A DNA stretch of 31,582 bases from a virus: IMG/VR virus record IMGVR_UViG_3300047546_001003, positions 1-31,582 of that record; one strand, given 5' to 3'. Position 1 is the first letter of the stretch; each line of letters begins with the position of its first letter. The notes beneath the pieces are model-generated. The model searched no databases. It saw only the letters and a list, made by a program, of their open reading frames with translations, and had not been told where the DNA came from. The position numbers were made by a program, and so were the translations under genes. Below, in pieces: positions 14,554 through 23,888 of the stretch.

Positions 14554-16338
14554 TTATCCAGCAGTTTCAGTAGTAACCGTAGTATTTGACAACAATGTAT
14601 CAATTGAGCCAGTTAATGAACTATTAGCTGTAGGAACAGCAATAATTGTTAAATTGGTCATTTGTTGAGTAGAGGTGTATGGAGCATCGATAGAAGGAAG
14701 ATACTCAATATAGTACAAAGTATATGGTCCAGCTGCATCAATCTTTTCTTGCTGAGGATCCATTACCATTGCATTGTATCTAACTCCTCTAAATTGTTGT
14801 TTGTACTTAGAAGAATAAGATTGATATTGGTGAGCAATATGTCTTACTTCTTCTTTCATCAAGTTAGGGAATTTAACTTCAGTTGTAACTGCTCCACCAG
14901 AAGTCATAACAACATATCCAGCAGGAACAGGATCATTACCTACCGCTGGAGTAATAGGATTAATTGCAATTGTAGCAATAGATACCAAACCAGATTGAGT
15001 GGAATCATAAACAATTGGAGTTTGTGTAGATACACCAGCATTGATTGGTAATACTACATTATTGTTAGTAACAAACGAAGCATTTCCATAAGGACCTTCT
15101 AAGAAGTAACCATTCAATCTAGCATAATCCCACTTGTAAGGGAATACAGTGATATCATAGTTATTTTTCCAAGTAGGTTGCTCAAGTCCTTCAGTGTACA
15201 ATGTAGCAGTGTAACTTTGTCCAGCAACAACAGTACCTTGTAAAGGATAAGGACTAGTTATAGCAGGTGATGCTCCTGTAACACTAGCACTGGTAATTGC
15301 AGTCATTGCATCGTTCCAAGTAGCAAACTTACGAACATCAATAAAAATAACACCACCATTAGTTCTGATAGCAGGAACAGAAAGGAAAGTAGGAAGGTTC
15401 AATAAATTAAGTGAAACACCACCTTCAGGAACACCACGAGAAGCATTTACAGCAAGGGTATTTGAAAGATCTGAATATCCAAAAATAATTACTGAAGAAT
15501 TAGTAGCATCAGATACAGAAAGAACGCCTCCAACTTTAGCAAAATTTGACAACATTACATCAGTTGAAAAGTTTTTAACTAATCCAAATAATGCTGAGAA
15601 TGGAGCATATGCATTTGAAGTTGTAGAAGCACCACTAATAGTATTTACAAAAGTATTAGATGCAGTAGCAGCATACCCACGAGTGATACCAAATGGAGAA
15701 ATTGAATTAGCTTGTGCAGATCTTACACGTACAGAGAAAGAGTATTCTTTGTTAGCTTCAAATTCTAAAGTACCTACTGTAGTAGATCCATTAGATCCTG
15801 TAGTTTGTAATTTAGAATATTGAGTGGAAGCAGCAGCAGTACCAATGTAAGCAAGAGTTGCCGCATTTGATGTAAATGGAAGACCTGTTGTACTAGTTGG
15901 AGCAGCACCAGCAACAGTTCCTCCAATAAGAACTACATACAAACTTGTAGAAGAAATGATAATATCACCTGCAGCATAAGTAGCACTATTAGTCCACGCT
16001 TGAACAACTTCACTCTTAGTAGAAGAACCAAAGAATTTAATTTGACGAGAATAATCATCAGTACCTACAAGTTTACGTACAGATACAATTTTACTAATGT
16101 CAATTAAACCTGATTTAATTAAACCAAGTTCTTTTTGAATTGCATCAGTACGATCCAAACCTTGAGCAAAATAAAAAGGTGTTCCAGCCGCACGAGCTGT
16201 TGATACACCTGCTGTTGCAGAATCAGCAGATCCTGTATAACAAGCAATTTGACCATTACTTAAAGCTTGTAATGTGCTGGTACTAAGAGTAGATGCAGCT
16301 GATGCGCCTACCAAGAAGTGTGTGACTCTAAAGTCCAT
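14554..16338 (-). CDS. Large virion structural protein, probably abundant
   Basis: This 594-residue protein starts MDFRVTHFLVGASAAST and has an N-terminal core (FYFAQGLDRTDAIQKELGLI, about 55-74). An Ala/Ser/Thr-rich insert follows (about 115-190, YAAGDIIISSTSLYVVL, resembling the short WxxxxxYxxGDxV carbohydrate-binding style fold). A long middle domain comes next, with a conserved-looking C-terminal part (MKEEVRHIAHQYQSYSSKYKQQFRGVRYN, starting near residue 493). No homologous family comes to mind. Its own strong terminator, position right after the connector genes and regular amino-acid composition suggest a highly expressed virion component. A capsid decoration, tail tube-like or major appendage protein are options. 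Confidence 0.5.
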   Translation of the reverse strand: MDFRVTHFLVGASAASTLSTSTLQALSNGQIACYTGSADSATAGVSTARAAGTPFYFAQGLDRTDAIQKELGLIKSGLIDISKIVSVRKLVGTDDYSRQIKFFGSSTKSEVVQAWTNSATYAAGDIIISSTSLYVVLIGGTVAGAAPTSTTGLPFTSNAATLAYIGTAAASTQYSKLQTTGSNGSTTVGTLEFEANKEYSFSVRVRSAQANSISPFGITRGYAATASNTFVNTISGASTTSNAYAPFSALFGLVKNFSTDVMLSNFAKVGGVLSVSDATNSSVIIFGYSDLSNTLAVNASRGVPEGGVSLNLLNLPTFLSVPAIRTNGGVIFIDVRKFATWNDAMTAITSASVTGASPAITSPYPLQGTVVAGQSYTATLYTEGLEQPTWKNNYDITVFPYKWDYARLNGYFLEGPYGNASFVTNNNVVLPINAGVSTQTPIVYDSTQSGLVSIATIAINPITPAVGNDPVPAGYVVMTSGGAVTTEVKFPNLMKEEVRHIAHQYQSYSSKYKQQFRGVRYNAMVMDPQQEKIDAAGPYTLYYIEYLPSIDAPYTSTQQMTNLTIIAVPTANSSLTGSIDTLLSNTTVTTETAG

Positions 16339-16370
16339 GTTTTTAGTTTTTATTAATTAAACAAAAAGGG

Positions 16371-17087
16371 TTATTCGTTGCGTTGTTGTCTTGATTGAGA
16401 GAATTGTACTTGAGCTTGATCTGTAATAGTCATTGCTAATTGCTCAACTATAATGTCTAAGAGTTCATCTTCAAGGTGAGGAGGAAACTCACAATCAATT
16501 GTTTTAGAATTAACTACCTGCGAATTTGCTAATCTTTTTTTATATCCTATAATATCAACTTCTCTAGGTAGTCGTAAGTAATCTAAATATAGCTTATTTA
16601 GTGTGTAGTCATCAGCTTTATGTAACACTAAATTATCTGTTGACATTGTTAATAATTGCTCTTGCCAATCAAAAGATGGTTTATAATTAGAATCCTTTAA
16701 ATAGTTTTGAACATCATTATTAGGAACAAGGATGTTATAGATCTTTCTATTCTTACAATCACCTTTATCAGCAGTGCAATATGAGTTAATGTAAAACATA
16801 TAATCTGGTAGAGAGGTTGTACTCACTACCAGATTATTATTAGATTTAGTAATATCTCTCTCCACTTCTTTTTGAATCAAAAAGTCAAGATCATCAAATC
16901 TTTTTCTAAATGCTTCAAAACCCATCTTATAAACGTTATTTAAACCAATCTTTCTTTTTACCAAAACAATTTGAGCAGAATTAATTGCTCTTACTTTATC
17001 TGGTAAAGAGATTTTAAACTGGTCATTAGTACCAGATTTATTAAGGTATTGGTCAATACGTTTAGACAGATGTTCAGCTGAGATCAT
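16371..17087 (-). CDS. Head-tail connector / ring-type structural protein
   Basis: This 238-residue protein is largely helical. It starts with ISAEHLSKRIDQYLNKSG and LPDKVRAINSAQIVLVKRKI (about 29-48). Later come DYMFYINSYCTADKGDCKNR, PSFDWQEQLLTMSTDNLVLH and a C-terminal LEDELLDIIVEQLAMTITDQ. The sequence of motifs (D-K-x-R-A-x-N-x-A-Q, P-S-F-x-W-x-E, D-Y-L-R-x-P, final H-L-x-D-x-x-x-D-I) matches, from memory, a connector family conserved in the structural modules of crAss-like phages. The start overlaps the upstream gene by 14 bases. The likely place is the neck, below the portal. Confidence 0.5.
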   Translation of the reverse strand: MISAEHLSKRIDQYLNKSGTNDQFKISLPDKVRAINSAQIVLVKRKIGLNNVYKMGFEAFRKRFDDLDFLIQKEVERDITKSNNNLVVSTTSLPDYMFYINSYCTADKGDCKNRKIYNILVPNNDVQNYLKDSNYKPSFDWQEQLLTMSTDNLVLHKADDYTLNKLYLDYLRLPREVDIIGYKKRLANSQVVNSKTIDCEFPPHLEDELLDIIVEQLAMTITDQAQVQFSQSRQQRNE

Positions 17088-18027
17088 ATGTTAAAGCCAA
17101 ATGGTTTTTTAATTTTTCAGAGTACACAATGTACACTTCTTGTTGTGATGGATCAGAGAGTAAAGTTTCAAACTCTTCAAAAGAGTTAGCAAGTGCTGGA
17201 CTTGTTTCAGTCTCTCTAATTACACCACCACCAAATCTACGAACTAATCCTTCATTTAGTAAACACTTAGCTAAGTATTTAGCATCCAGGATTTCATCTG
17301 ACATAGCACAATAGTTATTAAACTCTTGTACTGCTTCTAGTTTAGAATCTCTGATATAATCATCTAAGATTGTGTACACCTCTTCATTAGAAGTACGGTA
17401 TCCAATACCTAGATCACCAATAACAACTGCAATCTTTCTTCTCTTGTTTTCAGAGATCTTCTCAAGGTTTACAACACCTTTGTTCTGTTCTTTCTTCTTG
17501 CTTACTTTAGCATCAATCTCTTCTGTAATATTTTCAATGTACCAGTGACATTTGGGATCACATAATCCATTCTCCCAATCTTTCAAAGATTTAGCAATCT
17601 GAGGGTGAACAGATAACCATAGATAAGTGATGTATTGTTCTGGAATATCCAAGTTAAATACATTCTCTCCATCTTTCAATGCAAATCCAGCTTTAGTATT
17701 AGGTTCAGTTGGTGCTGCTACTTTTTTGTAGTAATCACTCCTTGGACTTAATTCAATACCAGTTGCATCTTCTAGTTGTTTCTTAAGCTTTTTAATTCTC
17801 TCTTTTTCTGCCTTCTTTACTTTTTCATCTGAGATTTTTTCAATTGCTCTGAAATCTTCATCTAATCCAGTCCAGTATTTGTTAAAGCTATTATCAAAGT
17901 AAGGTGAGATAATAAAGCTTGTTCCTGGTACTCTGCTTAATCCAGCCTTTCTCAGTGAACGAGATAAGGTGAAATCATGTACTCCCCCCTTTTTAGGGAT
18001 GGGTTTAATTTTTACAATTCTAGCCAT
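17074..18027 (-). CDS. Structural-module protein, unknown function
   Basis: This 317-residue protein is strongly basic at the N-terminus (ARIVKIKPIPKKGGVHDFTL). A Lys/Glu-rich predicted coiled coil follows (about 63-90, EKISDEKVKKAEKERIKKLKKQ...), then a central FALKDGENVFNLDIPEQYITYLW, a second charged helix and an acidic C-terminus. It lies directly after the MCP terminator and opens the next unit. I recognise no family. Its position between MCP and connector genes suggests a capsid or neck component, or an assembly factor. Confidence 0.4.
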   Translation of the reverse strand: MARIVKIKPIPKKGGVHDFTLSRSLRKAGLSRVPGTSFIISPYFDNSFNKYWTGLDEDFRAIEKISDEKVKKAEKERIKKLKKQLEDATGIELSPRSDYYKKVAAPTEPNTKAGFALKDGENVFNLDIPEQYITYLWLSVHPQIAKSLKDWENGLCDPKCHWYIENITEEIDAKVSKKKEQNKGVVNLEKISENKRRKIAVVIGDLGIGYRTSNEEVYTILDDYIRDSKLEAVQEFNNYCAMSDEILDAKYLAKCLLNEGLVRRFGGGVIRETETSPALANSFEEFETLLSDPSQQEVYIVYSEKLKNHLALTYDLS

Positions 18028-18060
18028 ATATAATTTTTTTGCTAAGTTACTTAATAATTC

Positions 18061-18090
18061 TAAAAATAGAAAGGGGGAAACCCCCCTTTC
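18061..18090 (-). terminator. Perfect hairpin terminator after the MCP gene
   Basis: On the minus strand GAAAGGGGG-GTTT-CCCCCTTTC gives a perfect 9-bp stem with a 4-nt loop, followed by TATTTTTA. It lies 18 bases after the MCP stop codon. Confidence 0.9.
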
Positions 18091-18108
18091 TTAATTTTCA
18101 GAGATTAA

Positions 18109-19716
18109 TTAGAATGTTGGATCAACCTGTGGCTGTTCTTTCAAGATCACTGTGCGAGAAGGATCTTCCAAGAAGATACCTACACGATCTTTCATCCACA
18201 TGGTGTACCAAGGATTTCTGTGTGCAGATTGCATACCTTGCATAGAACCAAATCCAAATGGAGATACAGTACCTTGCTCATAACCCCAGCTCATTCCAGG
18301 AGCACCTTTGTGACGGATCTCACGGATACGTTGTGGAGCAGAAGCACCATCAGCACCTTCAGATACATCAAATACCATGAACATAGGAGCAGACTTCTTA
18401 GATGGACCATATTCCAAGTTACCCATTGGATCATCCAAAGCAGGCATGTGTTTGAAATCAACTTGTCCTGTTTCAGTGGTGATAAAGTGGTCAAATGCAT
18501 AACCCAATCCAAGATTCATAGAAGGCTTGTTTTGAGAGATACCATGCAACATACCAGCATTAGCAGGATCAATACGGAAACCAGAGTTGAAAAGTTCTTT
18601 TTGCAAAGTGTTGTTGATCAAATCCATACCAGCTTCATTAGTATAGATAGTTACTTTACGATCACCAAAAGCACGTCTGCGATAGAACAAATCACCAAAT
18701 ACAGTACGCAACAAGTTAACACCAAATTCACCACGGTTGTAGTAAACCACGTTACCTTGCTCCATTTGCTCGTACAAACCAGCACCAACCAAAGTGTTAG
18801 ATTGTCCACCTTGTCCTGGTACCATACCTGATCTACCCCAGATAAGCTTATTAACTTTCATGTCAAGCATTTCTTTCTTCAACATCAAGTCAATAGTTTT
18901 AGCCCATCTCAAGTCAACGATCATTTCTTTACCATTGCGACCAGTGGTGGTTTTACCAATGAAAGAGATATCTTTAGCATTTCCTTCTCTATCCTTGTTC
19001 AAGTTGATAGTGAAGTTTTTACCAGAAGCATCTTTCAATTGACGCATTTCAGCCCATTCAGTTACAGTGTGTTCAACACCGAAAGATTCACCCAAAGTGT
19101 GCATCACTTCAAGTTCACCATCTGTCAATCCAAGACCAGAAAGTTTGGTATCAAATTCACCAATGATGTTATCAACTTTGAAGTATTCAACTCCAGCTTG
19201 CAAGAATTTAGCTTGAACGAAAGCATCAGCATCTCCACCTGTGATAGTGAAAGTGTACTTCCATCCTTTACCATAAGATTCAGGATCTTTAGTTACATAC
19301 AACAAAGCATTTTGCTCAATGCGGTGTGCAGTGATACGATCACCATGAACAAATACTTTTCTGTCAAATACCAACTGGAAAGTAGTTCCATACTGACCAG
19401 GCTTGGAGATTCCAGATGCCAAGTTTTCAATAATTTTAGGATACTCAACCCCTTTACGGATTCTGTAAGTGAAAGAATCAGAGTGAGTGGTCAAGTAGAA
19501 TGGATCAGCTGCAGTGATAAGATTCAAGAAATCATTGGAGTACAACTTAGTTTGGTTGAACAATTCAATGATATCTCTGTCGTACTTCTCAGGTGAGTCC
19601 ATGTACAGAGAGTAAAGGTGATTGCTGTCAGTAAATTTACCGATCGCATCACGATACATTGAGGAGGTTTCTCCTACAACGAATCTTTTGGGATACCCAG
19701 GTAGAGTGTTAGCCAT
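18109..19716 (-). CDS. Major capsid protein
   Basis: This 535-residue protein is encoded two genes after the portal and immediately after the scaffold-like gene, the usual place of the MCP in crAss-like phages, where this protein is about 500 residues long. The sequence has the composition of a capsid shell protein: a helical N-terminus (PEKYDRDIIELFNQTKL), an E-loop-like stretch (SDSFTYRIRKGVEYPKI), a spine-like helix (RWAKTIDLMLKKEMLDMKVNK...) and a long beta-rich C-terminal part. There are no enzymatic motifs. Its frame uses more C-ending codons than the fibre genes; for example 18661-18780 contains 51 G+C in 120 bases. The start has the A-rich context TATAAAACA. HK97-type fold is inferred from context and not from a motif. 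Confidence 0.7.
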   Translation of the reverse strand: MANTLPGYPKRFVVGETSSMYRDAIGKFTDSNHLYSLYMDSPEKYDRDIIELFNQTKLYSNDFLNLITAADPFYLTTHSDSFTYRIRKGVEYPKIIENLASGISKPGQYGTTFQLVFDRKVFVHGDRITAHRIEQNALLYVTKDPESYGKGWKYTFTITGGDADAFVQAKFLQAGVEYFKVDNIIGEFDTKLSGLGLTDGELEVMHTLGESFGVEHTVTEWAEMRQLKDASGKNFTINLNKDREGNAKDISFIGKTTTGRNGKEMIVDLRWAKTIDLMLKKEMLDMKVNKLIWGRSGMVPGQGGQSNTLVGAGLYEQMEQGNVVYYNRGEFGVNLLRTVFGDLFYRRRAFGDRKVTIYTNEAGMDLINNTLQKELFNSGFRIDPANAGMLHGISQNKPSMNLGLGYAFDHFITTETGQVDFKHMPALDDPMGNLEYGPSKKSAPMFMVFDVSEGADGASAPQRIREIRHKGAPGMSWGYEQGTVSPFGFGSMQGMQSAHRNPWYTMWMKDRVGIFLEDPSRTVILKEQPQVDPTF

Positions 19717-19745
19717 TGTTTTATAAAAAATTTAAAGGTTTGTCA

Positions 19746-20942
19746 TTAGTCCAAGAAACCACCTTTTTTGCCAGGAGTTAGAGTACGCTTCTTTTTAGTC
19801 ACTCCAAAATCCCACAATTTTTTGGTTTCTTCTTTTACTGCTTTTTTGATAGCTGAGTCAACTTTCAATCCACTCTTTAAAAACTTAGCAAGTTTTAAAA
19901 TATTTTCTGGATTCTGTTGTGCCTCAACAAAGTCTTTATATAATGCTGTTACAGGTCTACCATCTCTTGTTTGGAAAGGTGTCTCTGTAATATATTTTAC
20001 TAATTCTATTTCATCTCTTTTATCAAATGGGATGTTATCAATTTGACCATTTTGAATAGCCTGTTGAATACTCCCCTCAATTGTTTTTGTAAATTGCATT
20101 CTATTGTACTCCATACGTTGTTGTTGTTCAATAGCTTGCTGTTCTAATTGTTGCTGTTTTTGAGCATAATAAGCAGATAGTTTAGCTTTAGCTTGATCTG
20201 CTTTTTTCTCAAGTTTATTGAGATCTTTTAAATCATTAATCTCTTCAGCAATCTCATTAGGATCTCTATCTGGTTCTAACATCCGCATGTATTCAAATAC
20301 AATGCGTTCTTGATTATTTTCATCCTCAATATCATACTGCTCAATAAAGTTTTGTGATTCCATTGCTTCAAAGTAAGCTCTTGGATCAACTCCCTCTTGG
20401 GCTACTTTTGTTAAGAAATCCCTATGTTGAGGTCCAAACTTTGAGAATGCTTGTTCAATATATTCATTTGCAAGTTTTCTTGCATTATCTTCAAACTTAG
20501 CTACAAATGTATCTTCATTCCATTCAAACTCTTCATCATCCTCTAATTCTTCTTCTGGTGTGAAGACACCTAACTTAGTTAGGTTTTTACCAAAAATTTC
20601 AAAGAAATTTGTTTCTCCATCTTCATCTTCTTTTACTTGTTTAATTTCTTTTTTTACTACAGGAGAGGTTTTCTTAGGATCCTCTTCAGTATCCTCTTCT
20701 GCTTCATAAGTTTCCAAAAGGTCTTGAATAGTGTCCTCATCTTTTACAAAAGGTTCATCTTTCAATGCTTTTACTGGATCTACTTCTTCTTCTTCTTTCT
20801 TAGATGGTGCAGCAGGTGCTGGTTCATCCATTCTTTCAAGATCTACATCTGCTCCTGGATTGTAATCTTGTAATAGGGTTGTAGCATCAATAACTTCTGA
20901 ACTTTCTACACCCAAGCTGTCAATAAATGTTTCTTTACTCAT
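19746..20942 (-). CDS. Scaffold-like acidic/coiled-coil protein
   Basis: This 398-residue protein lies between portal and MCP, where scaffolding proteins are encoded. The N-terminal 150 residues are very acidic (KKEEEEVD, EAEEDTEEDPKK, EEELEDDEEFEWNED). A helical middle has a Q-rich coiled coil (LSAYYAQKQQQLEQQAIEQ, about 252-270), and the C-terminus is basic (AVKEETKKLWDF...KKKRTLTPGKKGG). Acidic N-terminus, coiled coil and basic C-terminus that could contact the shell are typical scaffold traits. It has its own upstream gap with a TAnnTTTG box, so scaffold and MCP could be transcribed at a higher level than the portal. Confidence 0.6.
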   Translation of the reverse strand: MSKETFIDSLGVESSEVIDATTLLQDYNPGADVDLERMDEPAPAAPSKKEEEEVDPVKALKDEPFVKDEDTIQDLLETYEAEEDTEEDPKKTSPVVKKEIKQVKEDEDGETNFFEIFGKNLTKLGVFTPEEELEDDEEFEWNEDTFVAKFEDNARKLANEYIEQAFSKFGPQHRDFLTKVAQEGVDPRAYFEAMESQNFIEQYDIEDENNQERIVFEYMRMLEPDRDPNEIAEEINDLKDLNKLEKKADQAKAKLSAYYAQKQQQLEQQAIEQQQRMEYNRMQFTKTIEGSIQQAIQNGQIDNIPFDKRDEIELVKYITETPFQTRDGRPVTALYKDFVEAQQNPENILKLAKFLKSGLKVDSAIKKAVKEETKKLWDFGVTKKKRTLTPGKKGGFLD

Positions 20943-20972
20943 ATTATTTTATAATTCAAAGTTGTTACTCTT

Positions 20973-20992
20973 TTTGTTTAAAAACAAAGATA
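20973..20992 (-). promoter_or_regulatory. TAnnTTTG box and small inverted repeat before the scaffold gene
   Basis: On the minus strand TATCTTTG (20985-20992) is an exact Bacteroidota -7 match 42 nt before the scaffold ATG. It overlaps the inverted repeat TTTGTTT-TT-AAACAAA (20973-20988). This 87-base gap between portal and scaffold genes is one of the few of this size and probably drives extra transcription of scaffold and MCP. No -33 element is evident. Confidence 0.35.
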
Positions 20993-21029
20993 TTCTAATT
21001 TTTAAAATCCTCCTTGTATATTTATCGCA

Positions 21030-23888
21030 TTATTTTTTCTTTTTCTCTCCTGATACAGGATTTTTTAATGCTGTCTGAGCTTTTAGTAGTTCAACTCTTT
21101 CTTTAGCATCAATTTGTTTTTCTTTCAATCTTAACTCCTCTGATTTAATATCACTATCTCTCAAAGATTGTTCTTTTCTGATATTTAAATCCTTTTGTTT
21201 CATATCAAGTTCCTTCATCATCTTAGTATAGTCTTGATTAAATCTACCAATTTCTAATGAATCAGGTGTAGCATTTGTGTTAACATCATTATTTTGAGCG
21301 TACTTCATTGAATTGATCTGAGCAATCATAATATCTTTCTTACGATCAAGATCATTTTGTTCTGCTTCAAATGCTAATTTTTGATCTGCAATTTGTTTTT
21401 GTAATTCAACCTGTTGTTGAGCAATTTGTTTTTGTTGCTCTAACTGCTGTTGTTGCATTTGTTGTTGTTGAGCTTGTTGCTCTTCTTTCTTCTCCATATC
21501 ACCTTTCAAGAACTCTCTAATATCAGAAACAGATTGAGAGGTTTGAATCATAGTAGTATAATATGGATGAAGTTGATTTTGTGCATATGCCATAGACAAT
21601 TGTCTAATCTCTTCTAGTTTTCTCTTATCATCAGAACGATTAGTAACAAAGATTTGTAAATCTTTCATTTTTAATTCTTCACCATTAATTGTAAAAAATA
21701 CATCATGCATTTCATTATTAACATAATTAATAATACTTAATGGTTTAGTAGATTCTACAAGTTGAGCAGTATCAATAAGTTGTTGGTATACAAGGTTCAT
21801 GATTTGCTCATGTGTTGTAGTAATAGGTTCTGTTTGAGCAAATGATTGTGAGAGAGATTGATTAATACCAGTAGCAGTTTCACTAGCTACAGTAGTACCC
21901 ATACGTTGTGGGCTGAAACCTAACAACTCCCAACATTGTTGTTTAGCCCAAGTAGCTAATGAGATACGAGATTGAATCTCTTGTGTACGTGTAAGGTCTA
22001 AACGAGTGTATTGATTAAATGTACTTTGACCTTTTGTATTTTCAGGTGAATCATCAAGACCTACAACACCACTCTCTTTAGCAAGTGTGGTCATCTTATC
22101 CAAAGCATCCTCATCTGTCATATCTTTATACTTTGGTAAGTGTCTAAGATTGTATAACACTGCTACCCCCACCTCTTTTTCAAGTAGAAGATAAAGTTGA
22201 TTCAAACAAATGTTATATACAATCTGATACACTTTCATTTGATCTACCATTGATTTAGGTAGAGTGTTCTTAGATTTATAGAATCCACCAATAATAGGTG
22301 GTAAGTCAGTATGATACAAAGGTTCAATATGATATACAGCTTGACCAATTCTATATCCTTTATACCAACAATTAATATACTCCCATTCAATATTTATATC
22401 ACTGTCGTTCTTATCGTATTCAAATCTTTCATCAATAATTTTAATTTGTTCTTGACCATCTTCATCAATGTAAGTGAGACGACCAATCTTCCTTTTACCT
22501 TTAAAATACCCCATTACCACAGTAAATCTATGATTACGTGTGTCGTACCCTAAGTATCCATAAGGTGAGTATCTAGTACCAGTGGGGTCATAAGAGTCAA
22601 GCAACTGGTGTTGTTCTAGTTCAGAACGTAGAGTTGCTTCATATTGTGTACGTAATGGATTGTGTTGTGGGTACGTAATGGATGAATAACCAGTCTTTTG
22701 AGTTTCAAAAATGTTTACATCCGCATTTGGATTCTTAACATAATCATCTCTGTGCTCACGTAAGTATTCCACTTCTTCTTCTGTAAGATCAAATTTTTCA
22801 ATAATCTTAGAAATTTCCATTGATTGAATGTAACCAATAGCATAGCAATCAGTGGTATACACTGGATCAGGTTCTGTAAGGAACCAAACTCTCACAGGGT
22901 TAAGTACTTCATAGTTCATCCCCATCTTATCTTTAGAAGTATAGATGTGGTGAAACTCTCTAGCTGTAATTAACAAATCTCTAAATGCATCCTCTGATTT
23001 ATCACGAACATTAAAATAATGTTTTAATTGATCAAGTTTAAGATTAGCCCATTGTTCAGCAGTAGATTGATATGTTTTAGATTTGTATCTATCAATATCA
23101 GAGGGTTTAAATCCTTCTATAGCAGAATCAATTTGTTTAATTTGCTCATTTACTTGTTGAAGTTGTTGTTGTAATTCTTGAATCTGCTTAGTTACACTTT
23201 CTTGTGTAACTTGTTGATTAGATTCAGCTTCTTGTGGTTGACTTTCCTCAATATCAGGATTTTCCTCTTTAAATATTTGATTTGCTTCTTCTGATTCAGG
23301 GGATTGAAACTTTTGTAATGTAGCAACGGCATTTTTTATTTGTCCAAATAACTCTTCAATTTGTTTACTTAGTTGTTCTTTCTGTTCAACTAAACCTAAC
23401 CTTGTTGCTTTTTGCATAATTATCTCTTCAATTCTTTTAAGATATAATTCTTGCAACAAATCATTTTTAGCTCTAATGTATTCATTATACGAATAATCAT
23501 CAATAGCTTTAAACCTAACATTATCAGGACGTTTAGTAATCTCACCAATCAAAGTATTGAGTGGGGGGTTCATCATTGGATAATGTTTAATATAATCAGG
23601 TAATTCCACTGATGTAGATTCATCTAAGAATTCTACAAGGTGTTCATAGTCAGGGGTAAAGTAATCTTCTTTTACTAAGATACCATTAATCAAATCATAG
23701 TTCTTCTTCATTGACTGATTGGTCCAGTACTGAGAGTATGCAATGTTTGCATAGTAGTCCATAGTACTCTTGATCCAATCAGAGGATTCTTTTTCTTTCA
23801 GAGGTAGAAAGTGATCAGGTACAAACAGTTCATAGTTATCAACTATGTTTGTAAACCTATCTCTGTTTTTAATTTTTTTAATGATCAT
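21030..23888 (-). CDS. Portal protein with Gln-rich coiled-coil extensions
   Basis: This 952-residue protein starts in an ATGA overlap with the TerL stop. The N-terminal wing region contains DYYANIAYSQYWTNQSMKKN and MNPPLNTLIGEITKRPDNV, typical of crAss-like portals. The stem/crown part has QRMGTTVASETATGINQSLS and THEQIMNLVYQQLIDTAQLV. There are two long Q-rich coiled coils: about 170-265 (with IQELQQQLQQVNEQIKQID) and about 810-940 (QAQQQQMQQQQLEQQ and following), the latter ending in KKKK. Most portals have 450-800 residues, so the size is due to these insertions. It forms the dodecameric DNA channel at the packaging vertex and interacts with TerL. Confidence 0.8.
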   Translation of the reverse strand: MIIKKIKNRDRFTNIVDNYELFVPDHFLPLKEKESSDWIKSTMDYYANIAYSQYWTNQSMKKNYDLINGILVKEDYFTPDYEHLVEFLDESTSVELPDYIKHYPMMNPPLNTLIGEITKRPDNVRFKAIDDYSYNEYIRAKNDLLQELYLKRIEEIIMQKATRLGLVEQKEQLSKQIEELFGQIKNAVATLQKFQSPESEEANQIFKEENPDIEESQPQEAESNQQVTQESVTKQIQELQQQLQQVNEQIKQIDSAIEGFKPSDIDRYKSKTYQSTAEQWANLKLDQLKHYFNVRDKSEDAFRDLLITAREFHHIYTSKDKMGMNYEVLNPVRVWFLTEPDPVYTTDCYAIGYIQSMEISKIIEKFDLTEEEVEYLREHRDDYVKNPNADVNIFETQKTGYSSITYPQHNPLRTQYEATLRSELEQHQLLDSYDPTGTRYSPYGYLGYDTRNHRFTVVMGYFKGKRKIGRLTYIDEDGQEQIKIIDERFEYDKNDSDINIEWEYINCWYKGYRIGQAVYHIEPLYHTDLPPIIGGFYKSKNTLPKSMVDQMKVYQIVYNICLNQLYLLLEKEVGVAVLYNLRHLPKYKDMTDEDALDKMTTLAKESGVVGLDDSPENTKGQSTFNQYTRLDLTRTQEIQSRISLATWAKQQCWELLGFSPQRMGTTVASETATGINQSLSQSFAQTEPITTTHEQIMNLVYQQLIDTAQLVESTKPLSIINYVNNEMHDVFFTINGEELKMKDLQIFVTNRSDDKRKLEEIRQLSMAYAQNQLHPYYTTMIQTSQSVSDIREFLKGDMEKKEEQQAQQQQMQQQQLEQQKQIAQQQVELQKQIADQKLAFEAEQNDLDRKKDIMIAQINSMKYAQNNDVNTNATPDSLEIGRFNQDYTKMMKELDMKQKDLNIRKEQSLRDSDIKSEELRLKEKQIDAKERVELLKAQTALKNPVSGEKKKK

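Noticed and set aside
18220-18831. Plus-strand 203-codon frame inside the MCP gene
   Set aside because: Shadow of the long conserved MCP frame; no promoter, motif or neighbour supports it.
19039-19596. Plus-strand 185-codon frame inside the MCP gene
   Set aside because: Same reason: the minus-strand capsid gene explains the open frame.
21009-21015. Perfect Shine-Dalgarno-like AAGGAGG on the minus strand between portal and scaffold genes
   Set aside because: No start codon follows within 5-12 bases; the scaffold ATG is more than 60 bases away. Other starts lack such sites, so this is probably chance.
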